Shown here: one piece after another, positions 16,648 to 25,759 of the stretch
Layout: each line of letters starts with the position of its first letter
How positions within the stretch are numbered: position 1 is the stretch's first letter
Assembly (NCBI GenBank): GCA_900114885.1
Contig: FOUN01000008.1
Location: 124,001-188,000, forward strand
Length of the DNA: 64,000 bases
Reading direction: 5' to 3'
Source: Psychrobacillus psychrodurans
GTDB lineage: Bacteria; Bacillota; Bacilli; Bacillales_A; Planococcaceae
The notes under the pieces: generated by a model
The model's input: only the letters and a program-made list of their open reading frames with translations
What the model was told of the DNA's origin: nothing
Database searches by the model: none
Made by a program: the position numbers and the translations under genes

Positions 16648-19036
16648 CCTCCTTTTTAGTTCTTAGCTTAATCATGGAATACACACCTAAACCAGCTATA
16701 AATAGGACAACCACCTCGAGCATCGTATCAAAACCACGGAAATCTCCCAATATAGCATTTACTATATTGGCTCCTCCAGCTAGTTCATAAGCATCTTCAA
16801 AATAACTAGAAATAGGTTCAAACTGATTGAAATCTACTACTGATAATCCAACTAAAACAACTACTAATCCGACCGCTATTGATATTATTCCGTTGACTAC
16901 TTTTGTTCCTTTTGGAAGCTTTTCCTTCTCCCAATCCGGTAAATGAGAAAAAGCTAGTAGAAATAATGCAGTAGTCACAGATTCTACGACTAACTGTGTT
17001 AGGGCTAAATCTGGAGCCCGGAAAATGACAAAAAAGATTGCAATAGAGTATCCTAATACTCCATTCAATAATGTCGCTGTCATTCGAGACCTCGCAAATA
17101 ACATGGACATAGCCGCTACTGCCATAATAGCAACTAAACAAACTTCATAGACCCTGAACGATGCATTTGTAGAAATATCAAACGAGAAAGCTCTTGAATA
17201 AAACAAGTAACCACCCACGGTCACTATAAAGAATACAAATATATATATTAAATAATGTCGTAATAATCCATTCATATAAAACTTAGTTATTGTGTTAGAT
17301 TTGCTTACCGAAGAAGCCAATAAGTTACTATAAAGTGCATTAAATGTGAAACGTGAAGAAAACAATCCATAAATCGGTTTCCAAAATTTAAGAAATTTGA
17401 AAAGAATAGCACCTACTATAATAACCCCTATAGTCATGAGCAATTCAGGGTTTACTCCATGCCAAGCCGATACTTTTGGCGTCAAATCTACTGCTTCCCC
17501 AAAAGTTGGATAAACACTACTCATAGCTGGTTGTAATATATATTGCCCTAATAGATTCGGGAAGAAGAATATACCAACAACTAAAGTGGCAAGAATCATT
17601 GGAGATATTAACATTCCAATTGGAGCTTCGTGAATAGGTTTATCCAATTTCTCTGGCTGAGGATTACCAAGAAATGCTTTAAAAACGATAACTGCACAGT
17701 AAACAAATGTAAATACACTAGCAATCCAAGCTACAACTGGGAAAATAATTCCTAAAGATGGCAAAGAAAAAATATCTACCTCCATAATATGTACAGTCGC
17801 TGCAAAGAACATTTCCTTACTAAGGAACCCATTGAATGGAGGCAAACCAGCCATCGATAAACTTCCTATTAGAGCAACTGTAAATGTAAACGGCATGAAG
17901 GTCATTAATCCCCCAAGTCTTCGAACATCCCTTGTCCCTAGCTCGTGATCGAGAATTCCTACGACCATAAACAATGCACCTTTAAAGGTCGAATGATTTA
18001 TCAAGTGAAATAAAGCGGCAAATGTAGCTTGCGTATACAGAACTGAATCAGCTGAATAGCCAAACTGCAGCGCTATCGAACCTAAACCAAGCAAACTCAT
18101 GATAAGTCCCAGCTGACTAATAGTAGAAAAAGCTAGTAATGCCTTCAAATCTGTTTGTCTAACAGCATTAAAGGAACCCCAAAATAGAGTAATCATCCCA
18201 ACTACACTTACTACCCAAAACCATACTTCATCCGCTCCAAAAACTGGTGTGAAACGCGCCACCAAATATATACCAGCCTTTACCATCGTCGCAGAGTGTA
18301 AATAAGCACTAACTGGGGTTGGCGCTTCCATAGCATCCGGTAGCCAAATATGGAAAGGGAATTGTGCTGACTTCGTAAATGCTCCTAGCAATACTAAAAT
18401 CATCGCAGGCATGAACAACGCGTGGTCACTGAACTCACTCATACTCGAAATTATTTCTCGAATACTGAAAGAACCAGTCATCGTATGTAACATGATAAAA
18501 CCAACTAACATAGCAATACCACCACTTACAGTGATTAGCATAGCTTTTTGCGCTCCAAATCTGGAAGCTTGTCGATGATTCCAAAAGGCGATTAACAGGA
18601 ATGAAGAAACACTCGTTAATTCCCAAAAAACGTATAACACCATCAAGTTATCAGAAAAAACAACTCCAAGCATGGCACCCATAAATAGTAATAAATAACA
18701 ATAAAAATGCTGTAAGGATTCTTTAGAGGAAAGATAAAAAATAGAATATAAAATAACTAAACTTCCAACACCTGTGATTAATAGAGCAAAAATCATACTT
18801 AGACCATCTAAATATGTTGTGAAGTTAAAATCTAATGTGGGAATCCATTCATATGTATGGACATAAGTTTTACCACTTGCTACCGAGGGAATTAGCCTAG
18901 CAAGTATGACAAACAAAGCTATAGGCACGATTAATACAAACCAACCGAGATGGGTCTTTTTAAATCGCCTATATGTAAAAGGTAAGAGTGCAGCTACAAT
19001 AAATGGGATTAATATAACTAAATTAACGGAAAACAA
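16628..19036 (-). CDS. mrpA: Mrp antiporter subunit A
   Basis: 802 residues, the normal length for MrpA, related to complex I NuoL. The helix VFWELTSVSSFLLI carries Glu139, the counterpart of the essential Glu140 in alkaliphilic Bacillus MrpA. The signature FPFHIWLPDAMEAPTPVSAY is near residue 230. The C-terminal third is the MrpA-specific extension. The start is a TTG at 19036 with GGAGG seven bases upstream; no ATG fits. The complex exchanges cytoplasmic Na+ or K+ for external protons and supports pH and salt tolerance. Confidence 0.95.
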   Translation of the reverse strand: MFSVNLVILIPFIVAALLPFTYRRFKKTHLGWFVLIVPIALFVILARLIPSVASGKTYVHTYEWIPTLDFNFTTYLDGLSMIFALLITGVGSLVILYSIFYLSSKESLQHFYCYLLLFMGAMLGVVFSDNLMVLYVFWELTSVSSFLLIAFWNHRQASRFGAQKAMLITVSGGIAMLVGFIMLHTMTGSFSIREIISSMSEFSDHALFMPAMILVLLGAFTKSAQFPFHIWLPDAMEAPTPVSAYLHSATMVKAGIYLVARFTPVFGADEVWFWVVSVVGMITLFWGSFNAVRQTDLKALLAFSTISQLGLIMSLLGLGSIALQFGYSADSVLYTQATFAALFHLINHSTFKGALFMVVGILDHELGTRDVRRLGGLMTFMPFTFTVALIGSLSMAGLPPFNGFLSKEMFFAATVHIMEVDIFSLPSLGIIFPVVAWIASVFTFVYCAVIVFKAFLGNPQPEKLDKPIHEAPIGMLISPMILATLVVGIFFFPNLLGQYILQPAMSSVYPTFGEAVDLTPKVSAWHGVNPELLMTIGVIIVGAILFKFLKFWKPIYGLFSSRFTFNALYSNLLASSVSKSNTITKFYMNGLLRHYLIYIFVFFIVTVGGYLFYSRAFSFDISTNASFRVYEVCLVAIMAVAAMSMLFARSRMTATLLNGVLGYSIAIFFVIFRAPDLALTQLVVESVTTALFLLAFSHLPDWEKEKLPKGTKVVNGIISIAVGLVVVLVGLSVVDFNQFEPISSYFEDAYELAGGANIVNAILGDFRGFDTMLEVVVLFIAGLGVYSMIKLRTKKEDENIED

Positions 19037-19373
19037 ATTTTAACCTCCTATTGGTTAAGTAGAATTAGGATTGGGCAGTTATGAGGGTTAAATTACTTTT
19101 TCAAACTATAGACTTGACTATCCTAACAACTAGTAGCATAATAGGATTCCATATGAGACCCTTCAAAATACACTAGAATTTAGGATATATAACTTGCTTG
19201 TATTAATAGCTAATGCATATTATGTATAGAATTGAAGTGATTGTACTACTTTACATGCATTTAATAATTATACATGAAAGAAAGGTACAACACACTTTTA
19301 GTGTCTTGAAGCATTATTTATAGAAAATTACACGAGAAATATATATAGGAAAACAAAAAAGAGGTGTATAAAC
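19037..19373. other. Divergent mrp / stress-protein control region, 337 bp
   Basis: It holds the start sites of both divergent transcripts and is about 70 percent A+T. I found no promoter with two good boxes on either strand and no riboswitch-like fold. Several TTTACA/TATAC-like elements near 19.25 kb could serve the rightward gene. Confidence 0.4.
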
Positions 19374-20060
19374 GTGAAACGCGTAAAAGGTCGAATGGAT
19401 GAAAGTATACTTGTCTGCGTATACTACGGACCAAATGGAGAGCGGCTAATTAGACGAGGACATAAAATGGCAAGTATGCTTGATTGTCCACTGTATATTC
19501 TTACAGTCGATCCACTTCCATATGATGCATTCGATGCTGAGAAATCCCAGTATATCGAACAGTGGAAGACTTTAGCAGAAGAATTAGAGGTTGAAGAGTT
19601 TATCATTCGTGATAACGAAAAACGTTCTTCACCAAAAGTTATTCAAGAAGTTGCCCATGGATTAAATATAACTCAAATTATTATAGGACAAACTGCACAA
19701 AGTAGATGGGAAGAAATAACAAAAGGATCCTTCATGAATGTCTTATTAAAAGAAATTCCTTTTGTGGACTTCCATGTTGTTTCAGTTGCCCGCTACATTA
19801 AAGATGAAGAAGATGGCATTTTCGAAAAAGGAGTCCGTGCTTATTTAGTAGTAGATGGAGATTCTTATAAAGTGTCCTTCACTTGTGCGAAGAATATGTG
19901 CCAAGAAGGTATTTTCTTCAAAGAAATTGGTACAGATTTTGATAATGGTATTTTCAAGTTTATGCATAACAATAAAATGCACCAGGTTCATATCCAAGAT
20001 AACCTAGTTACCGATTCGTCTCAAGTACCTGATGGTTGTAGCTTAAAAGCATATAAATAG
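19374..20060 (+). CDS. Stand-alone KdpD-type universal stress domain protein
   Basis: 228 residues. The first 140 are a universal stress (USP) domain of the type found inside KdpD sensor kinases: ILVCVYYGPNGERLIRRGHK at the start and IIIGQTAQSRWEEITKGSF, the nucleotide-loop region, near residue 105. The C-terminal 75 residues are unique and not kinase-like. No membrane helix. The start is GTG with AGAGGTG seven bases upstream. Divergent from the mrp operon, it may sense potassium status or bind a nucleotide; this is inference from position and domain type. Confidence 0.75.
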   Translation: MKRVKGRMDESILVCVYYGPNGERLIRRGHKMASMLDCPLYILTVDPLPYDAFDAEKSQYIEQWKTLAEELEVEEFIIRDNEKRSSPKVIQEVAHGLNITQIIIGQTAQSRWEEITKGSFMNVLLKEIPFVDFHVVSVARYIKDEEDGIFEKGVRAYLVVDGDSYKVSFTCAKNMCQEGIFFKEIGTDFDNGIFKFMHNNKMHQVHIQDNLVTDSSQVPDGCSLKAYK

Positions 20061-20090
20061 AAAAAAGGAAACTCTTAGAGTTTCCTTTTT
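20061..20090 (+). terminator. Terminator after the USP gene
   Basis: AAAGGAAACTCT pairs with AGAGTTTCCTTT around a single T and is followed by TTATTATT. It begins at the stop codon. The inverse A-run allows use by the opposite strand. Confidence 0.85.
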
Positions 20091-20145
20091 ATTATTACTT
20101 GATTAAATTAAAAGCACGCCTGAAAGGATAATCACTCGATGTTCA

Positions 20146-21360
20146 TTAATTTGACAGCGTTATTTTACGGTCCTTGGGTAATCCCAATCCTACTAATCCT
20201 ATTATTGGTAGCGTCGCCACAACAATCATTGTCGTATAAACACCTACATAATCCATTAATATACCGATCACAACTGCTCCAATTGCTCCCATTCCAAATG
20301 CTAAACCTACAGTTAACCCAGCCATCGTCCCTATTTTACTCGGTACGAGTTCTTGTGCGTATACAACGGTTACCGAAAAGCTTAACATGATGAAAAATCC
20401 TATTGCGATGAGCAACAATATAATTGCCCAAACAGGTACGTAAGGTAGTAGTAGACTTAGTGGGATTGGAACCGCCATCGACAATATAATAACATTTCTT
20501 CTTCCCATTCGGTCCGCCATTGGTCCACCGAAAAATGTCCCTACTGCCCCCAGTGCCAGAAAGATAAAGATAATTAACTGCCCTTCTTTAATAGTCATAC
20601 CGTAATTCTCCATTAAATGAAAAATATAAAAGTTGGTCATATTAGTAACATAAAAAGAGCGGGCGAAAATTAACACCATCAAAAGAGTTAAGGCGACGCC
20701 AACTTGTTTTTTAGATAAAGCTGGGAGTGAAGAAAGAAGCGTCCTCTTTCTTTTGGATAGCTTTTCTAACTCCAACTGTTTTTTATACCATGCAGAAATC
20801 TTCGATAACAGAAATATTCCCACCGCAGCAACTACTAAAAAAAGAGCTGCACCTTTTTGACCTAATGGTACTAATATAAATGCGCTTATAAGAGGCGCAA
20901 GTGCTTGTCCAGAATTCCCCCCCACTTGATAAATCGATTGCGAGAGACCTCGTTTAGAACCTGCTGCCATAAAGGACACTCGCGAGCCTTCTGGATGAAA
21001 TACCGCTGAACCCAATCCCAAAAATATTACCGAAACGAGGATCATCCAATACTGCGGCGCAAAGGCTAATCCCGCCATTCCGACAAAGGAGCTCATCATC
21101 CCAAGCGGTAACGCATAAGGCATAGGTTTTTTATCGCTTATAAAGCCTACAACAGGCTGGAGAACCGATGCAACAATATTTAACACAAATGAGATGAGAC
21201 CTAATTGGGTAAACGTTAGACCTAGTTCCAATTCTAAAACAGGAAACATCGCAGGAATTACCGCCTGCAACGTATCATTAAATAGATGACATACACCTAT
21301 AGCAAACATTATGGGATATACTGGATTACCCATTTTATGGACGGAATTAAACTTGGACAT
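20146..21360 (-). CDS. fsr: MFS efflux transporter, fosmidomycin-resistance (Fsr) family
   Basis: 404 residues, 12 predicted helices. Family signatures are CHLFNDTLQAVIPAMFP in helix 1, GSAVFHPEGSR after helix 4 and SIYQVGGNSGQALAP in helix 5. The loop GGPMADRMGRR is the second copy of MFS motif A. Homologues export fosmidomycin and other drugs; the natural substrate here is unknown. It is a single leftward gene, divergent from the DUF421 gene with only about 70 to 135 bases between starts. Confidence 0.88.
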   Translation of the reverse strand: MSKFNSVHKMGNPVYPIMFAIGVCHLFNDTLQAVIPAMFPVLELELGLTFTQLGLISFVLNIVASVLQPVVGFISDKKPMPYALPLGMMSSFVGMAGLAFAPQYWMILVSVIFLGLGSAVFHPEGSRVSFMAAGSKRGLSQSIYQVGGNSGQALAPLISAFILVPLGQKGAALFLVVAAVGIFLLSKISAWYKKQLELEKLSKRKRTLLSSLPALSKKQVGVALTLLMVLIFARSFYVTNMTNFYIFHLMENYGMTIKEGQLIIFIFLALGAVGTFFGGPMADRMGRRNVIILSMAVPIPLSLLLPYVPVWAIILLLIAIGFFIMLSFSVTVVYAQELVPSKIGTMAGLTVGLAFGMGAIGAVVIGILMDYVGVYTTMIVVATLPIIGLVGLGLPKDRKITLSN

Positions 21361-21495
21361 ATTTTCACATTCTTTCTAGATTTTCACCAATAAAGTTATT
21401 ATAGCTCAAATTGGACAAAGTATTTCATTATGAATGGAATACTAACAAAGTTCATGGCAACACTAAGCAATACGTCAATAATGAAATGGGGTTAT

Positions 21496-22212
21496 ATGAG
21501 TTATATGGAGACCTTTTTCGAAATGAACTTTTGGGAAATGATTTTGAGATCCACCCTTTCCTTCATCGTATTACTTGTATTAGCAAGGCTATTAGGAAAG
21601 AAACAATTAAGCCAGCTCACTTTTTTCCACTATATAACTGGTATAACAGTTGGGTCTATAGCCGCAGAAATTGCCTCTCAACATGAAACACCTTTTCTAG
21701 ATGGATTGATTGCAATTATTTGGTGGACGGCCCTCACTTTATTAATGAGTTATATATCTTTGAAATTTCCTACAGCTCGAACATGGATTGATGATGAACC
21801 AACAATTGTTATAAGAGACGGTAAAATCAGTGTGAAGTCTTTAAGATCCTCACGTTTACATATGGATGATGTATTAATGATGCTGAGAGAGCAATCTATT
21901 TTTTCTATCCAGGATGTTCATTATGCAGTCCTTGAAACAAACGGCGAACTAAGCGTCATGAAAAAGGTTGGTTTGCAGGAGGCTACAAAAGAGGACGTTA
22001 AAGTGCCCCTTACTCTTCCTTTGTTCATACCCTCTGAAATAATATCCGACGGTAAAATTGTAAAAAAGAACTTGGAAGAATTAGATTTAACAGAAGAATG
22101 GGTAATGAAAAAGCTAAGAAAACATGGAGTAGATTCAGTTAGTGATGTGTTTTATGCACAATTACAAACGAATGGCTCATTATATATTAGCTTAAAAGAA
22201 AATGGTGTTTAG
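21496..22212 (+). CDS. DUF421 (YetF/YcaP-like) membrane protein
   Basis: About 238 residues from the ATG at 21496. Three N-terminal helices (LSFIVLLVLARLLGKKQLSQ is the family opening) precede two small cytosolic repeats with VIRDGKI and HYAVLETNGELSV. Family function is unsettled; YetF proteins are linked to the spore or membrane envelope. The start is uncertain: the frame is open from 21430, and ATGs at 21496, 21505 and 21523 all have weak sites (GGGG at 21488, GGAG at 21507). Homologues begin close to the helix, favouring the later ones. Confidence 0.82.
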   Translation: MSYMETFFEMNFWEMILRSTLSFIVLLVLARLLGKKQLSQLTFFHYITGITVGSIAAEIASQHETPFLDGLIAIIWWTALTLLMSYISLKFPTARTWIDDEPTIVIRDGKISVKSLRSSRLHMDDVLMMLREQSIFSIQDVHYAVLETNGELSVMKKVGLQEATKEDVKVPLTLPLFIPSEIISDGKIVKKNLEELDLTEEWVMKKLRKHGVDSVSDVFYAQLQTNGSLYISLKENGV

Positions 22213-22216
22213 CAAA

Positions 22217-22262
22217 AAAGGAGCGAGGAAATGTGACATAATCACTTTTCTTAGCTCCCTTC
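22217..22262. terminator. Convergent terminator, DUF421 gene / hydrolase gene
   Basis: AAGGAGC and GAGGAAA on the left pair with TTTTCTT and GCTCCCTT on the right, with A and T runs outside. It lies in the 53-base gap between the two convergent stops. Confidence 0.65.
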
Positions 22263-22265
22263 TAT

Positions 22266-23042
22266 TTATCCGTGATTTAAATAAGTGAGAATGGCATTAC
22301 CCAGTTCATCCGGCGCCTCATACATACTCATATGACCTGCATCCCCTATGACTACTTGTTTGATATTATCTCCACTTGCTGTGAATGTCTTGTCAGCTGG
22401 GATAAGTTGGTCACTTTCTCCTGCTATTAATAGTACTGGTAGCTCTGTCTTCTCCAAAATTTCCGTACGATCTTTTCTATTTTTCATCGCAAGAAGTGCA
22501 TTTTTAGCTCCTTGAGGTTGTACTTCATATCCAATCTTTTTAACTTCCTCCATCGATTGTTTATGACTTTCTACATTTTCTGGAGCAAATAGTTTTGGAA
22601 CAAGACCATCGATGAATATATCGATTCCTGCCTTTTCTATTTTATCGGCTGAGGCAATTCTTCCTTCCTTAGCTTCTTCTGAATCAGGAAATCCTGTGGA
22701 ATGAATTAAAGAGAAACCGCTTAAATATTGATTATATTTTTCTGCAAAAGCTAGTGTGATATAGCCACCTAGTGAATGACCGAACATGGTCACCTTCTCT
22801 ATTCCTAGTTCCTCTAAGAAGTCTTTTAGAATTAATGTGTATTGTTCTATATCATTCACGCTATCGAGCACTTTAGATTCTCCATGACCAGGAAGATCAA
22901 TTGCAATAACTCTATATTTTTCCGATAACATTGGTATTACTTTTCCCCAATAACCAGAGCTTCCACAAAATCCATGGATGAGTAATAGGACCTCTCCTGT
23001 GCCTTCCTCTTTGTAAGCAATGTTGGTATTAATTGTTTTCAT
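22266..23042 (-). CDS. Alpha/beta hydrolase
   Basis: 258 residues. The nucleophile elbow reads MFGHSLGGYITLAFA (Ser near residue 98), the acid is Asp in AGESDQLIPA, and the catalytic His is in GDAGHMSMYE. The oxyanion region is LLIHGFCGSSGYWG. Such proteins are esterases, haloperoxidases or MhpC-like hydrolases; the substrate cannot be told. It starts four bases after the stop of the upstream GH3 gene, so they are likely co-transcribed. Confidence 0.85.
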   Translation of the reverse strand: MKTINTNIAYKEEGTGEVLLLIHGFCGSSGYWGKVIPMLSEKYRVIAIDLPGHGESKVLDSVNDIEQYTLILKDFLEELGIEKVTMFGHSLGGYITLAFAEKYNQYLSGFSLIHSTGFPDSEEAKEGRIASADKIEKAGIDIFIDGLVPKLFAPENVESHKQSMEEVKKIGYEVQPQGAKNALLAMKNRKDRTEILEKTELPVLLIAGESDQLIPADKTFTASGDNIKQVVIGDAGHMSMYEAPDELGNAILTYLNHG

Positions 23043-23046
23043 TAAG

Positions 23047-24681
23047 TCATCTCCCTAATGTTTGATTAATTGATTGGTTCAACTCTTCTATGTTTACCCC
23101 ATCTATTTGTTTATTACTCAAATTATATTTCTTCTTAATAGAGAGAATCCGTTTCACGCTTTCATCGATTCTTTGTTCCGTAATTTCTCCATCTTCTATT
23201 GCTTTAAGAATTGCGTCTACCGTTTTTTTTACATTTGCGTAGTTATGCGCTACTAACACTATGTCATTTCCTGCTTTTACTGCAGATACGGCTGATTCAC
23301 CTATTTCCAAGTTATTTAGGATTGCTTTCATCGTCATATCATCTGTTATGATAATACCTTCATAGCCTAGTTGTTCCCTCAATACATCGGTAATAATTCT
23401 CTCTGATATGGAGGCCGGATATGTAGAATCAATTTTCGGAAGTAAAATATGACCTACCATCACGACATCCGCACCTTGCTCTACCGCATGCTTAAAAGGT
23501 ATTAACTCAAGAGCTTGTAATTCCTCTAAGCTCTTTTGAATTATTGGTAGCTCTTTATGCGAATCCACTGCAGTATCGCCATGTCCGGGGAAATGCTTTA
23601 TAACCGAAATAACCTGCTCACTTTGAATGCCTTTCATCATCTGTAGCCCCAGCTCACTTACTAGCTCCGCATCTTTTCCAAAGGATCGGTCTCCAATAAT
23701 CGGATTATCGGGATTGCTGTTTATATCAAGAACAGGAGCAAAATCTAAATTGAAACCAAATGCACTTAGTTCTTTCCCTAATAGCTTCCCTATATTATAA
23801 GAAAGAGATATATCATTTCGCTTTCCTAATTCTTCGTTTGTCGGTAACTTAGTTAACTCTGGGAGCCTAGAAATTCTACCACCCTCTTCGTCAACTCCTA
23901 AAAACAATGGAACTTTATTATTAGTATTTTCTTGTTTAATGGCATTCAATAAGGAAACAGATTGATTGGCATTCTTTAAATTGTCCTTGAACAAAATAAT
24001 ACCGCCGACTTGATGTGTAGATATGATTTTCTTGGTCTCATTTGTAATATCCGTCCCTTTTATACCCGCAAATATCATCTGGCCTACTTTTTCTTCTAGG
24101 CTTAAATCGGAAAGAGAGAAGTCTTTTTCAAATTCTGTGAATACAGATATGTGATGAACTTCTGGATTTGGCTCTTCTTCCGTTGGCTTAGGCATTATCC
24201 ATTTCAATTGAAAGTCTGTTGTGACATCATATATAAAAATCGTTTGGTCTACTTGGTCATCCTGATAGCTTCTAACTTTATCAGCTTCACCTTTAATGGA
24301 TTTAATATCCTCGAGACGGATTTGTTGGATTTCAGGTGAACTGGACCGTATATCAAAAACAACTTCAGATTGATGACCCACTGTTGCATCGTTCGATAGA
24401 AATTCTTCATAGATGGCACTAGCATTCTTACTTTTTCGATCTGGAGCTCCCCATAGTTCATGCACTTTTTGGATGGTAGTTTCTCCTACGATAAAAGGTG
24501 AATTAATCGTTTGCCCTTTTTCTGCTAGGTCAAACAAGAGGGATACAAAGGATTCCGCATCTGAAGACATTTCTATCGGCACTTCCTTTTGTGAATCGCT
24601 ATCTTCCTTAGAATCTTTGAGCATTACAACTACGGCAATTGCAAATAATATTAGAAGAAGTATTACTACCTTTTTGGTCAT
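23047..24681 (-). CDS. Exported DUF4309-GH3 fusion: beta-N-acetylhexosaminidase (NagZ-like)
   Basis: 544 residues. An N-terminal hydrophobic segment (VVILLLILFAIAVVVML) anchors or exports it. Residues about 40-190 match DUF4309 (YjgB-like): TTIQKVHELWGAPD and KWIMPKPTEEEPNPEVHHISV. Residues about 195-530 are a glycoside hydrolase family 3 catalytic domain with FLGVDEEGGRISRLP, KHFPGHGDT followed by DSH, and the nucleophile Asp in IITDDMTM. It probably trims N-acetylglucosamine from peptidoglycan fragments outside the cell. The ATG at 24681 has GGAGG seven bases upstream. The DUF4309 fusion is unusual. Confidence 0.85.
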   Translation of the reverse strand: MTKKVVILLLILFAIAVVVMLKDSKEDSDSQKEVPIEMSSDAESFVSLLFDLAEKGQTINSPFIVGETTIQKVHELWGAPDRKSKNASAIYEEFLSNDATVGHQSEVVFDIRSSSPEIQQIRLEDIKSIKGEADKVRSYQDDQVDQTIFIYDVTTDFQLKWIMPKPTEEEPNPEVHHISVFTEFEKDFSLSDLSLEEKVGQMIFAGIKGTDITNETKKIISTHQVGGIILFKDNLKNANQSVSLLNAIKQENTNNKVPLFLGVDEEGGRISRLPELTKLPTNEELGKRNDISLSYNIGKLLGKELSAFGFNLDFAPVLDINSNPDNPIIGDRSFGKDAELVSELGLQMMKGIQSEQVISVIKHFPGHGDTAVDSHKELPIIQKSLEELQALELIPFKHAVEQGADVVMVGHILLPKIDSTYPASISERIITDVLREQLGYEGIIITDDMTMKAILNNLEIGESAVSAVKAGNDIVLVAHNYANVKKTVDAILKAIEDGEITEQRIDESVKRILSIKKKYNLSNKQIDGVNIEELNQSINQTLGR

Positions 24682-24771
24682 CATAAAACCTCCAAACAAA
24701 TGATAATCTTACCCTACTTCCATAAGCCTAACCAATATCCCTTTAATCTAACTAAAAAAAGAGCTTTATAT

Positions 24772-24800
24772 TTGATATATTTTCACTTCTCAAATATAGT
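24772..24800 (+). promoter_or_regulatory. Sigma-A promoter for the small cysteine peptide
   Basis: TTGATA at 24772-24777, 17 bases, TATAGT at 24795-24800. It points at the 51-codon ORF that starts 49 bases downstream. Confidence 0.6.
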
Positions 24801-24848
24801 ACTATTTGAATCAAAATAATATAAAAACGACTGAAAAGAGGAATAGTT

Positions 24849-25004
24849 ATGTCTAATAAAGATGCTATGATATGTGATATAGAAACTGGAATTTGCGGAC
24901 CTGCAGAAGAAAGTAATTCTGTTATAGAGCTAATTGACCTAACTGCCCTGTCTACAAAAAAAGAATCTGATGCAGTTACTGTACAAACTGAAAAAGACAA
25001 ATGA
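24849..25004 (+). CDS. Small cysteine-containing peptide, 51 aa
   Basis: An intact 51-codon frame from ATG at 24849 to TGA at 25002-25004. GAGGA lies seven bases upstream and a well-formed sigma-A promoter 49 bases upstream. The peptide begins MSNKDAMICDIETGICGPAE, with two Cys separated by six residues and followed by Gly-Pro, then a hydrophobic patch (SVIELIDLTAL) and a charged tail. No signal peptide. I do not recognise the family. The opposite-strand frame at the same place has no supporting signals. Confidence 0.6.
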   Translation: MSNKDAMICDIETGICGPAEESNSVIELIDLTALSTKKESDAVTVQTEKDK

Positions 25005-25011
25005 AATAGTT

Positions 25012-25047
25012 AAAACGCCCTTCTGTAATTAGTACGGAGGGGCGTTT
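25012..25047. terminator. Terminator between small peptide and phosphatase gene
   Basis: AAACGCCC pairs with GGGCGTTT, with further pairing around ACTAATTACA. On the minus strand it ends in TTTTAAC and lies seven bases past the phosphatase stop. It can also end the rightward small transcript. Confidence 0.7.
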
Positions 25048-25053
25048 GCCATA

Positions 25054-25644
25054 TCATTGCACTTCCTTCACTTCTAAATGCTTCATACAGTTAAATAAAT
25101 GACAACTGTTACCTTGATCGTTGAGCTCCACAATTGAAACGGAAGTGTTTCCGATATCACGAGAAAACTCTCCATTTGGAACAAGTGCATATAATAATCT
25201 ACTTATGAAGCCTCCATGACTAACTACGAGCACTCGTTTTCCCAAATGTTTTTGTTTTACTTCTTCTATAAAAGACATCCCACGAGAAAGAATATCTGCC
25301 TCTGATTCAAAGCCGATATCCTGGTTTCTCCAATCCAGCCCCCATTTAGCAATTCGTTCATCCTCAGTCGTTCCTTCGATTAAGCCACCACCAATTTCTC
25401 CAAGACGTTTGTCTTGAATAAAGTCGACTCCCGAATGATTTTCAGCAATAATTTCAGCTGTTTTCTTTGCACGAATTAATGGACTTGTATAAATAACGTC
25501 CCATTCTTCGAACTGCATTCTTTGCGCTGCACGCTTAGCCATTTGAATTCCTTCTTCATCTAATGGCACATCTGTACTCCCCTGAGCTCTACCTTCCTTA
25601 TTCCAAGCAGTGACACCATGTCTTACAAACCCTATCGTCGTCAT
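25054..25644 (-). CDS. Histidine phosphatase family protein (phosphoglycerate mutase-like)
   Basis: 196 residues. The phosphohistidine motif is FVRHGVTAWN (His near residue 8), the second site reads YTSPLIRAKKTAEII, and the second catalytic His is in LVVSHGGFISRLL. The set marks the branch that includes broad-specificity phosphatases such as PhoE and alpha-ribazole phosphatase. The substrate is not predictable. ATG at 25644 with GGGGGAAA upstream. Single leftward gene, divergent from the Mta-like regulator. Confidence 0.85.
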   Translation of the reverse strand: MTTIGFVRHGVTAWNKEGRAQGSTDVPLDEEGIQMAKRAAQRMQFEEWDVIYTSPLIRAKKTAEIIAENHSGVDFIQDKRLGEIGGGLIEGTTEDERIAKWGLDWRNQDIGFESEADILSRGMSFIEEVKQKHLGKRVLVVSHGGFISRLLYALVPNGEFSRDIGNTSVSIVELNDQGNSCHLFNCMKHLEVKEVQ

Positions 25645-25706
25645 GTAATTTCCCCCTTACTTATTGTTTCATTATAATCAAATTAAAATAATTGAACAAT
25701 TATTGC

Positions 25707-25737
25707 TTGACCTTCACGCAACGTAAAGGTTTAAGCT
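25707..25737 (+). promoter_or_regulatory. MerR-type promoter/operator of the Mta-like gene
   Basis: TTGACC at 25707-25712 and TAAGCT at 25732-25737 are separated by 19 bases, the long spacer typical of MerR-activated promoters. The spacer is an imperfect palindrome, ACCTTCACG-CA-CGTAAAGGT. It sits 22 bases before the gene start, suggesting autoregulation. Confidence 0.65.
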
Positions 25738-25759
25738 GAATATATAAGGAGGTGATGAA

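Noticed and set aside
24752-25000. Minus-strand 82-codon frame opposite the small cysteine peptide
   Set aside because: No ribosome site or promoter, while the plus-strand frame has both.
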